Origin: Tamarix chinensis
Lineage: Eukaryota > Streptophyta > Magnoliopsida > Caryophyllales > Tamaricaceae
DNA: 64,000 nt
NCBI GenBank assembly: GCA_030549775.1
Contig: CM060175.1
Coordinates: 101,910,922-101,974,921, forward strand
Reading direction: 5' to 3'
How positions within the stretch are numbered: position 1 is the first letter of the stretch; each line of letters starts with the position of its first letter. A model generated the notes under the pieces. It had not been told where the DNA came from and did not search any database. It saw nothing but the letters and a program-made list of their open reading frames with translations. The position numbers and the translations under genes are program-made. This document shows positions 38,717 through 49,148 of this stretch, piece after piece.

Positions 38717-41386
38717 CAACCAAACACCCTCACCCCTAACCACTCTCGCTCCTAAATCATGCTCCACAACCTCATAAAGCATCACCACCCTATGCTTCCC
38801 CATCCCTCTTACTTGCAAACCTGCACAACCTCAACTTCCCCATCATGCTGCTTTATTCTTCCAACATTACGTGAGCATATAATGATCAATCGGGAGGTAT
38901 CTTGTAGCGTTGATCTCCACTCCACCGAGCTTCCAGTCTAGCTTCTCTTTCCTCTATCCTTTCTCCTTTTCCATCCCTATGGTTACTTTGGCCATCTATA
39001 TCCCCCAAGCTTTGACACCAACTTGTTGCACCAACCACCATACAATGCAAGCTCCATGTGTTGCCCCTTGTGTTGTGTTAAGCTCTCATGTTTTGGCCCC
39101 TTTCCAACATCAAAGGCTCATATTGATAACCTCTTTGTTGTGTGAGTTTCATGAACAACTCACATACGTTGGCTCCCTCATTCAGTTGTAGTTTGAGTTA
39201 ATAGTTGTTGTCATTTTTGTAGCTTCAAATGTGGTTTATTTAGTTTGTTTTTAGGTGGAGTAGAAGGATTAGTGGAAACTAATAAATTATATTAGGTTAT
39301 TTATATTTTTTCTTTTGCTGGAAATAAGGCAACCTATATGCATTACTAAATGTTAAATATTACATGATAGCATATTAGGGTTATAATGTGTTAAGTTGTA
39401 ATTATTATATTAATCATGCTTGACATGTTGTATTTATTTTCTTAATAATGCCAACATGAAATTATGTGTAATGGAGCATGATAAATTATTTATAATATTA
39501 AAGCATACTAAAATAGGTTTAATGTCATGGATAAATTATATATGATGTATGCATAAAATATGAAAGACTCAACAAGTTTAGGCATGTTTTTGCATGATGA
39601 TTGTCATTATGTGTCCTGTGGATAATTTGGTCTTTTAAATTGTACCATGTTTATTTTTATTCTAATATGTATTCCTATTATTTATTATATAGTTTTAAGT
39701 AAGGAAGTATATCATTTATGATGATTTAGAATAGCATGTTAGAATTTTACATACTAAATCATGTGTAGGGATAAAATAATCATTTGCCAAGTTTGGTAAT
39801 TTATGCTAAAATGTTTCAATCATCTTATTTTAGGATTTTCATTACAAATTATTAAATAAAATAAAATTTGCATTTAAAATGGATAATAAGTGGTAGTTAT
39901 GATTTTAATGGCAGATTAGCCATTTTTGACCTAATATACCTAAATGTGAATAAGTAGGCATATGATAGCCTTAATAGATTGTTAGGTTTACCTTAGTGCT
40001 TGACTCTGACTTCAGTTAACTATTGACCTTATGGTTGACTTGAATAATTTATATATTATTTGGTATCGTGGTCACCTCAACAATGTATTAATATATAAAG
40101 TCAAAGACCCCAAGATTAAAAATGGTGGCTCTTTAGGGGTAGTTAGCCTAAAGACTTGGTTTAGATTTTGTTGGTGTACCTTAGTGCCCCAACCATGCCA
40201 TATATCTTACTTTTCTTGACTATTTGGACTTCTTAAAGGGTATGCATACTTATGGGTTAGGTTTTCTTATCATTAGGGTATTGTGCTTCCAATGTGTGCC
40301 AGTGCGACTAAGATACCTTAGTGTTATTAGGTTGATAGTCAGTAGGATAATGTATTTCCTTTGCGTGCCGGTATGACCTACCTGAGTATGATCGGAGTAT
40401 CTTAGTATCTCCAAGTTGATATGATCTCCCCTAGAGTAAATAAAAATAAAATAATTATAATTGGTTTGAGTGATATTGGATTGGTGAGTTGGTAGCTACT
40501 TTTGCGCCCTGTCTGTGGTTGGTAGTTGCATTTGTGCCCTACTTATGGTCAGTAGTTGCCTTTTTGTCTTACAAGTGGTCTGTAGTTGCCTTTATACCCT
40601 AGTGGTGGTTTGTAGCTTCCTTCATGCCCTATTCATGGTCGATAGTTTCCTTCATGCCCTACCCATGTTCGGTACTAACCTTCATGCCCTACCTATGGAG
40701 TTTTGGAATTTATTGTTATGAATGTTGAATTTATGAGATATAATGTGAATGTTATGAAAATTGGTTAAGAATAGGTCATTGTCTTCCCTTTGTGGAACAA
40801 CCTTGGTATGCTTTAGTTATTAAGCTTTCACATTATAGTTTTAGTGAAATGGTATATGAAGCACATGTCCTTAGTGATAATTATTTCTCTAGCATGGTTA
40901 ACGTATTTTGTTATTGCTTGTATGATTCAGTATTTTTATATCAAGTTCCCTTGTGATACCATCTATGTGCCTTCTCTATGCGTCATTTGCATGTTTAGTT
41001 TTGTATAGTGGTTTACTAAGTACCATTGTACTGATTTTTTCCTTTTTTGTAATTTCCTACCTATTCAATGAGCAATTGTGACTATGCAAGATTGTTTTTT
41101 AGTGCAACTTTATGGTTAGTATTTTTGAGGTTGAGATTTAGGGTTATCCATTGCATGGTATTGTATTGTCAGAACAATGCTAACTTGCAATGTAATCTTT
41201 ATTCTGTTCTCGTGATTGATACTTTCTAATTTAAGTAGAGTGATATTTTAGACTTAGCACTTGGTATAAGAATGGTAGAGGAGACCAAACTTATGTGGTG
41301 CTAGCACCATGCGCTTTTAATATTTTAGCTTCCTTGATTAACTTTATAAAATAATAAATATAAATACTGAAAAAAGGGGTGTTACA
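38717..41386 (+). mobile_element. 3' part of the plus LTR begun at 36,642
   Basis: After a short C/T-rich tail come the conserved TTTTGCTGGAAATAAGGCAA block (39,313), the CTTTAGGGG..CCTAAAG inverted repeat (40,131-40,153), a 30-bp minisatellite (40,478-40,700), the stem-loop (41,257-41,301) and the end AAAGGGGTGTTACA. Without the nested LTR the element is about 3.4 kb. It has no coding content. Confidence 0.7.
40478..40700 (+). repeat. Minisatellite, exact 30-bp unit
   Basis: Seven units such as GGTCGATAGTTTCCTTCATG plus CCCTACCCAT, spaced exactly 30 bp. Homologous in place and partly in sequence to the array at 19,601-19,890. Confidence 0.9.
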
Positions 41387-42272
41387 CTTGTGGCTTGAGA
41401 CATTCATGTTGGGTGGTGAGGGATACACAGGTGTTACACATTAGGTGGTGTAGGTGAAGGTGGATGCATGAGAAGTTGGTAAAGATGATGATGTTGTTGC
41501 ATGAGAAGTTGATGGTGGGCGTGGGTTAGTTGTAAAAGAAGAAGAGAAAATCAATGTTTCCACAAATAGTAACAATGGCGAAATAAGGAAAAAGATAGAG
41601 GGAAGGTTGGGGGAGTGTTTAAAAGCAAAGGAAAGTGAGCTATGATTGAGTTTGAAATAAAAATGACAAAATATGAAAGGAGGGAAGGAAGTATGTATAA
41701 CACCCTGACCTATTGGCCACATGTACATATTTGGAACATTTTAAAGATTGATGACAAGATCCATAGATTAACATAAGTTCATCAAATCACACACATCCTC
41801 AAATACTTTTGATTAGGTTACCCATTCTTAAATTACTACAAGTAAAGCACACTTGACTATTAAGTTATTTAATGATGGGTTTTCCAAAAAGAAGGTATAC
41901 CTTATTGATATAGGTAGTCTTGTTAATTCTTTTAAGCATATAATATCCACCTCTAATTTGGGGGTATTATAGTATGTGCTTGATTGCACAAATTTGAAGT
42001 TGTGTGTGATGGCTTGGGTAAGTCCAATTCAAGCATCAATAGATAAAAAAAGACAGAAGCATATGCTAGGTAATACAGAGTTAGCTTTCTACAATTTAAT
42101 TAACCATCCAACCCAAGGAAAAGAAAAACCAATGGTAAAAAGAAAATTGCATGTGTGAGGGTTAGAAAGAAAAAAAATTTAAGGGTTGAGTGGATATTTT
42201 ATGGGCTAAAGATTAATGGTAGAACTAAAACCTAATTACTCAAAAATTAGGGTGGGAAAGTTTGAGGTATTA
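41387..42272 (-). mobile_element. 5' part of the minus LTR begun at 35,359
   Basis: Purine-rich sequence (complement of a pyrimidine tract) follows directly after the plus LTR and ends GGTGGGAAAGTTTGAGGTATTA, resembling the complement of an LTR start with the last CA lost. The chromovirus gag reading resumes at 42,273. The flanks TGCAT and GGTCT do not match, so the edge is approximate. Confidence 0.5.
41696..41971. mobile_element. 276-bp element with 5-bp target duplication GTATG
   Basis: Edges TATAACACCC and GGGTATTATA are complementary to each other and resemble the LTR termini of this window. A perfect GTATG repeat lies on both sides (41,691-41,695 and 41,972-41,976). It is far shorter than the other LTRs and lacks their inner modules. 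It may be an internally deleted solo LTR or a small non-autonomous derivative. Confidence 0.7.
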
Positions 42273-43027
42273 GGTCTACCTCTGGGGTGAAGTAAACTAG
42301 GTCAAGGAATTAGGTGTAGTACTCCTCCATTGATGCCAAGCCTTAGTGGACTGACCATAACCCATCATACTTTATCAAGTGAACATGTGTAGGGTAAAAT
42401 AATGCTTTGATCAAATCTAAGAATATTCTCCAAGAATTTGGAACTTCTCTCACTGGTTGATAGCTCATCCATCAGTTTTAAACCCTTCATCGCAGATAAT
42501 ACACATTGATGTCAACCATTCTGTCATCAGGATAACCTCTAGCTATACAAGTTTTCTTGGCATTTAAAATCCACCTCTCAAGGATTCTAGGGTCCTATTT
42601 ACCCTCATAGTTTGGTGTATGATGATGATGCGGCACTCTGCACAACCAATCCTCAACTACTAAACTAGGATCTAGAATAAGAGGTGGTGCCGCTAGTTGA
42701 GATGTCTGTTCTATCTAGATCATCCCCTTGATATAGGCCCCCACAATCTCCATGAGTTGCTTGAAACATTCAAACCTATGATTGCCCACCATTAAAGTCC
42801 CATAGCACTTAGACCAAGTTTGAAATAATTGTACTACTAAGAACATAGAATAACATATTATCATAGAATCATAATTAAAGGACCCACACTCTCTCATAGT
42901 TTAATCCAGGTTATAAAACATTTGAACTTGAAACTAGAATCAATTAGGACTTGAGGATGATTAAATCACTTGGAAATAGAAGATTTTTAAGTTAAGGATT
43001 TTAAACATAAGAGCTTTGATACTAAAT
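42273..43027 (-). pseudogene. Chromovirus gag, N-terminal part, decayed
   Basis: The minus strand reads LERWILNAKKTCIARGYPDD then MVDINVYYL at about 42,580-42,490. Further down come REVPNSWRIFLDLIKA and MEEYYT followed by FLDLVYFTPEVDL near 42,340-42,275. This is the capsid-type retrotransposon gag fold of Ty3/gypsy elements. Stops interrupt it. The last part of gag continues at 35,340 on the far side of the compound LTR 35,359-42,272. Confidence 0.75.
43011..43023 (-). promoter_or_regulatory. Primer-binding site of the chromovirus (tRNA-iMet type)
   Basis: The minus strand reads AGTATCAAAGCTC four bases after an LTR terminus (TGTTACA at 43,028). It resembles the TGGTATCAGAGC sequence complementary to initiator-Met tRNA used by most plant Ty3/gypsy elements, with two changes. 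It fixes the 5' LTR at 43,028 and the direction of the element. Confidence 0.7.
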
Positions 43028-44757
43028 TGTAACACTTCCAAATTTCATTACTATCTTTTTTATTATTATTTAAGATAAGGGTTTGTGAGTTTTTATTGGG
43101 TATTTGAGTACATTATAACATTGTGTTGGTTCATGTAGGTGTTAGAGAATTTTAGTGTAGTATAGAGATTTATGTGAGAAACATAGGGGTCCCATGTTAA
43201 TAAACACGAATCGTGTTTCTCTTTGGAATATTTGATGTATTTTTGTGAAAAGGTCAAAAGTAAGGAAGTACACACAGGAATTCTGTGTTTCATACGGACT
43301 GTATTTTTCATTATTTTAAAAATATGTTGTTTTGCCCCGTAGGATTTTTTTCTTCTATAAAAGGAGACATGTTGAAATCCTATCCATCGAGAGTCGTATG
43401 TCCTAGCTTCTTCTTCTTCTTCTCCATAGAATTCTCCATTCAAATAGAATTGTAGATATTTGTAATTGATTGATTAAATAGTTTAATCATCTTGTAATTA
43501 CATAAGGGCACGAATAAAAATCTCTACTTTTTCCTGAATTGTTCTATTTTGTGAGTGAATTATCAATTGCACATAATCTTGTTAATTTTGATTTGGTGTG
43601 GATTTCTCTAAATCCACACTAATTCTGTAATAGGTTTTATGGAAGTGAAAAGCAAAGATTGTGGTGTCACTACCACACTAAACATAAGATAAACCCTAAT
43701 TATCCCCCTCATGTTAGATAAAAGGCTAAAATTGATACAAGTAAAAGCATTCCAAAAGATAACTCTAATGAGGTAGCGGAAATATATATTATTATAATGT
43801 CTTACAAACAAGAGTAAGAGAACGGGGATATAAAAGAGCCTAAGAGTTTAAATATCTTAACCAAAAAAAAGAGGAACCCATAAATGGGCTAAAATAACTC
43901 GACATCGATTATTTTAACTCTCGACCTAAACCCCATAAACTCCTACTCATCATCATTGCCAGAAAGTTGATCATAATAATCCCGCATATCGTCGTCAAGA
44001 TTGTTTTCTCACCCAGATGAGAGTTAGGAGAACAAAAGCACAAGCAAGTGTCAATACGAGGAATACCATGAAATAATAAGACTACACAATCATATGGTAA
44101 GAATAATGTCGTAGTATGATCATGATACACACAAAACTCCTAATTGCAACATAAATTAAATAACTAAGGCCGACATGAGTCATACATCTCATTTAAGAAT
44201 AGGCTCATGCAATAGCATGATATTATAGAAAAAAACATATATATAGTTATTACATTATCACCATTGAACATTCCAACATTATAACCACATAAGTCCATTT
44301 TTAAAATATTCAAGCAGTTACACTAATTCTCTGCCAATAACCTATCACGATAACTTACCGAGTAACATATAATATCCAATCCTACCACTAATGGACAAAA
44401 CATCCAAGGGCACCACTAGGAAATCTTGTCCCACCACAATGGAAATATAAACCATAGGGAATAAGAAAAATAAAGGGGAATTCTACTCCACCTATAATGA
44501 ACACTATCGCAAAAGGGCTCATATAAAGACTCTGACGTCCACCTTATATTGGCCATCAGATACCAAGGGTCACCAAAACCACCCAGGTGACTTAATCCTT
44601 TAGTGTCAATACCCTCTAAAAGATTATAAATCTAGAAGAATAGGAGAGGCACCACCCAAAGGAAAAATATAACAAAGGCTCCCACCCAACTAACTCCCAA
44701 CTAGATAATTTGAGAGTTGGAGAAGGCAAACTTGATCAAACACTATTTATCCATATA
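43028..44757 (-). mobile_element. 5' LTR of the chromovirus, truncated
   Basis: The edge TGTAACACTTCCAAATTTC adjoins the primer-binding site. Content near 43,800-44,600 (CCTAAGAGTTTAAATATC, CCACCACAATGG) parallels the left third of the 3' LTR at 23,412. A copia-like LTR sits in it at 43,140-43,630. The far end, including the purine-rich half, is missing where another LTR starts at 44,758. Confidence 0.55.
43140..43630 (+). mobile_element. Probable solo LTR of a Ty1/copia-type element
   Basis: It starts TGTTAGAGAATTTTAGTGTA, a common copia LTR opening. A good TATA box (TATAAAAGG at 43,356) is followed 150 bp later by AATAAAAA (polyadenylation-like). TAGG flanks both sides (43,136-43,139 and 43,631-43,634). 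The 3' end CTGTAA is not the canonical CA, so the right edge is uncertain. Confidence 0.55.
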
Positions 44758-47298
44758 TATTACGCCCCAAATTTTAAAAACCCTAATTCTTTCAGGATCT
44801 AAAAGATTTTAAAATAAATTTATTATTTTTATATGTTTTTTTATCATTTAATAGTTTAGAAACCCTAGTCATAGTTTCAAAACATTTTGTTCTCGCTTCC
44901 TTGACCTTTCTTGTGGTTTTAACTCTCACAAGACATTTAAGCCACTTTCAACAATTCAAATTCCTCTAAATCATTATACTCTTGTCATATTTTGATTCTT
45001 TTATTCTCTTATTCACTTTTAAAATGATAAACAGAGATCACATCAAAAAGGTACTTTTCATATCTTGTTTTACGGTTATTTGCATTTAAAGCTTTGTGTC
45101 GGTTTTCTACTCATTAGAAAATTCTAAAATTTTGAATATTTTCATATTTCAATATTTTTGAAATAAAAATTAATTAAACTATTTTTCTTTATTTTTATTA
45201 TTTTTATGAATATTCATCACTTTGAGCATAATTAATTATCAAACGTATCATTTTTAACTCTAATCATACTTAACCTTCGCACACCTTAAACAAAGCTCTT
45301 GATATCTATCAAGGATTAATCCTACCTATTGATTTAGGCTAAAAATACTCTATAATTACATGTTTAACTAACCCATGTGTAATTATAAAATATTCCTTAA
45401 AAATTTCCTAAACCATTTTCTACATATTCTTATGCTAACACTTGTAACCTATGCTAAATGACTCTCTAACCTACCATAACCCAACTCCATGCGACACCTA
45501 ATCCTTCCCCTCTCCTTTTTATTCCATAGCTTGACCTCCCCCACACAACTATTCCCTAAATACCACCTCCATCAGGTAATAACTCAACCTCCTAATCATT
45601 ATATTCTTCCCTCAAACAATCATCTTCCACCAACATTCCACACCTCACCAATTCATCCCCATCTCCTTTTAATTCTCAATCCACACACCCTTCTATATAC
45701 CATTTACATGCATCACCCTTAGGTTAGGAAATATTACCATCATCATTGCTCTAATCTTGCACCAACCAATCACAACACCACACCACACCACTCAACTCAC
45801 CCAACCTCCTTCTTCTCCATTCTTGTACACCATATCTGGCATATGAAAACAAAACATATGCACGTCTCCTAAAGCTAAAAAATATCCCAAAATATTCTCT
45901 ATATCATTATCTAACTTCATCCTCTCAACATCTGGCATATGAAACCCTTCCATCCTCTTCCTTTGCTCAACACAAAATCAACCTTCACAACCTTTTTTAA
46001 TTGCGTGTGTAGAAATCATGAGCCATTTCAAAACAATATCCAAATAAACTTTTTACTATATCCTAAGATCCATCACCTACACCATTTTGACCTTTCTCAC
46101 CTTCAATCCATGCCAATTTTCAAAACCATAACTAAGCCAACATCTTCCACAAGCCTTTATAGTCAAAGCTTCAAAAACTTCTAAAAACTTGAAGTTTTAA
46201 TCCTCTTGTGTCTAACTAGGCAAAGGAGGATTATGGCCATTGATTTTGTGAATTTAATCAACTTATTTTATTGTGTTTTATAGCTCTATGAAGATCTAAG
46301 ATTATGGATCATCCATTCATATGTCTTTTTTAGTTGTAAACTATTAAAGTTTAAAAAATTGTTGTATGATTTTCTTGTATTGTGTTGGTTTCCAAGGTGA
46401 TTTAAAGCATAATATCCTTGAGAAAACCTCTCATATTTTCAGGAACATTGTATTAATCTTTAATGAAAGGTAAAACTTGTTCCACTTGTTCTAAACTTGC
46501 GATTTCATGCATGGTAATGAAAATTGGTATTTTATGCTAAGTTGGAGTATTATTCTTGTTATGTTTATATTATGGATCATATGAGTTAATTTATAGCTCA
46601 AAATTCGTGTAAAACATTGAAAAAGGTTAATTTGATTTTGAAAATTATTATTTGTTGATTCTTGAAAGGTTTAATAAAAGAAGGATTAGAGATAGTATGG
46701 AATTGGTTGATCCTATGCATGCGAATTTGGGTTAACTTTTGGGATACATGTCTCTTAGATGGCTATGCGTTAGAAAGATAAATCAATCTCAAATTAGATA
46801 TCCATGAGCCTAATTTCCAACACAACTTTAGGTTTATGATTTGTGGTTATATATAAAAAATTATAATCAAAACGCCAAAAATGTGCAAAATTGGCCAAAA
46901 CCTAGCTTGTAAACACTACGCTCGGGTTTGGGATTTGATATTTAGGTTAGGGTTCATTTCTGTGTGCTATAAGAATTTTCAGTTGTTTATTGGTAATATT
47001 CAAAGTGTTCATCACTATTTACCCACTAACTACCATGAGTAGGGTTAGTTGAGAATTAATCATATTTATGAGGAGTAAGAAAGGATTAAACAATTGAATT
47101 ATGTTTAATAGTGGATTAATCATGCTTAAGACATAAAATGAGAAAATTAACCATAAAATGGTAAACATGTCAATAGTAAAAGTCAACCCCTTAGCAGTTT
47201 ACTATGACTTTACTTATTAACTTTTAATTTAACCTTTTTTGTTAACTTTGACTCAAACTTTAGCTTTTCGTTATTTTAGTGAATAATGATTTTTTAAT

Positions 47299-47317
47299 AT
47301 ATATATATATATATATA

Positions 47318-47356
<39 letters not shown>
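47299..47356. repeat. (TA)n microsatellite
   Basis: Two runs of alternating T and A separated by AACCT. Confidence 0.9.
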
Positions 47357-47358
<2 letters not shown>

Positions 47359-47559
47359 CCTTATTTCTTGATTTGAAACTTAAATATGTATATGATTTTG
47401 TCCAATTAGACCCTAAGTGGACTTTTGGGACTAAAATGGCTATTTCAAGGCTTTAGCTAGTACACTTGTGTGAGAGCTGAGGGTAATTTATAAACACTTG
47501 TGGGGTTAGTGAGCTAAGTTTAGTATTATCTAAAAATGCTTATGATGGGTAGGGTATGA

Positions 47560-48010
47560 TCTATCTAAGATAAATGTTGGGATATTCTAGCCCTTTGTTT
47601 AACCAAACATGACATTTTAGCCCTTTGGTCCTAGAGATTAAAGATGCCAAGCCCTTAAACCTATGCGGTCAAGATGAGACATCTCAAAAGGATGATCGCG
47701 AGCCTTTGATTCCTTGTAGTTAAGATGATATCTTCCTTTGGTTGATCACCAAAAAGAATGATCATTAGCCCTTAATCTTTTGTGGGATCAGGACAATGAG
47801 TCATTGATCGTTTGTAGATCATAATAATGAGCTATTGATCTTTTATGAATTAAGATGATGAGCCCTTGAATTTGTATGGGCAACACAAGATATAATGAAA
47901 GGATGATCATGATTTCTTAATCCCTTGCGGTTATGATTAGATCTTCCTTTGATTGATATTCAAAGAAGATGATCATTAACCTTTAATTATTTGTAGATCA
48001 AGATGTTATA
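47560..48010. repeat. Degenerate tandem repeats, 30-40 bp within about 215 bp
   Basis: GATGATC.....CTTTGATTCC, TCTTCCTTTGATTGAT and AATGATCATTAGCCCTTAAT recur at about 47,690-47,780 and 47,905-47,990. Between them GAG.CATTGATC / GAGCCCTTGA units repeat every 30-40 bp. Confidence 0.7.
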
Positions 48011-48030
48011 AATATATATATTATAGAATC

Positions 48031-48289
48031 TATTTGGAAGTGAATAATTTCCTTAGGGCATATGATTTTGAAAAGTATAATTTTAAAGTAGGATTGAACA
48101 TTTCTCTCAAGAGTATGCTCCAGAGTTTTAACTGAAGTGATTCAATGATTTTATTATCATAGTATAGATGGACCGGATTCGATTGGTTAGGGTCGTGTGG
48201 TTAAAGAGCTAATCGGGGAAAACATGTGTCCGGAGGTGGTGGTTAAATCTACGCCTTTGGAATGTCACATATTGCTTCGACTATTTGAC
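48031..48289. other. Gene-proximal spacer, probable promoter region
   Basis: The base composition changes here from the AT-rich LTR to mixed sequence. I could not identify a convincing TATA box or a defined element. Confidence 0.35.
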
Positions 48290-48641
48290 CCCACTGGTAC
48301 TGACCAGTGGCTACACTGAACTGTGGCAGCGCACTACTTTCTCATGAAAAACGATTCCCATTGCGTCCTTTTTCGCGCCTCTTAAGCAGCTGCCCACTCG
48401 GCACAACTCACAAGTTGATTCGTTTGCTCCTTCAATTTCCACGCTATTCCGCTCTCACTCGGAGAGTAGCTCAATCACCTCCCCGATCTTATTTCTGAAC
48501 TCCACTGCGTTCACTTTTGTGGCGTCTGGACATCTGGACGAGACAAACAATCCGAGTCGTCCTCGAAATTGGTCCCTTGCTTTAGGTATGCTGTGTAGAA
48601 GTTGAGGACCGTGGGGTTTTCTTAACTTGAATTCCGGCCAG
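48290..48641 (+). promoter_or_regulatory. Probable 5' UTR exon of the DCD-kelch gene
   Basis: A GC-richer segment unlike its surroundings, ending in a good splice donor (CCAG|GTAAAA, intron from 48,642) or in an alternative TTAG|GTATGC (intron from 48,586). The matching acceptor is TTCATAG at 49,147, one base before the ATG. A 13-codon upstream frame, ATG at 48,344 to TAA at 48,385, would lie in the leader. The transcript start is unknown. Confidence 0.5.
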
Positions 48642-49148
48642 GTAAAATGCGATTGACTAGGATTTGTCATATTATTAGCATCCTTGATTAACGCTTCATT
48701 TAAGTGGCGTATTCGGTCATATTTAGTTGTAATCTATCTTCAAAGAAATTTGTTTGTTTGGCCGGTACACAAGTGTTACGGACCTGATCATGCCTTCTTG
48801 ATTTCATTGAAATGCTACCTGTAATAGTGTTAATGGCGCTATTTTCTTGGAAGAGTTATTCGGATAATTATCATTGTGTAGACGGGGGCTCTGAAACGGC
48901 AAATCATATATTGAAAATATCTTCAAGTTATGGGTGTGTACCTTTAGGTCATATGCATGAGATTTCTCCTTTGTTTTATTCATGCCCCATCTTTGATCAG
49001 AAGCAGTTTCATGATTTAGCACACCACGGCATTCAAAATGAGTTTCTTATACTACTTCTAACTTCTTAGGAAACTGATGCTGAATGTTTTGCGTCTGTTT
49101 AACATTGATTAGCTCATATAGAATATGTTTGTGTGAATGGTTCATAGG

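Larger units (their letters stand above)
44758..48030 (+). mobile_element. Degraded non-coding LTR next to the gene
   Basis: It starts TATTACGCCCCAAATTTTAA, a mutated form of the shared LTR start. A C/T-rich tract (45,470-46,190) follows, then AT-rich sequence with a (TA)n tract (47,299-47,356) and local repeats (47,560-48,010). No stem-loop or GTGTTACA terminus was found, so the 3' limit is a guess. Confidence 0.45.

Noticed and set aside
48307..48498. 63-codon frame in the leader region
   Set aside because: It begins with GTG rather than ATG and shows no domain. The segment fits a 5' UTR exon better.
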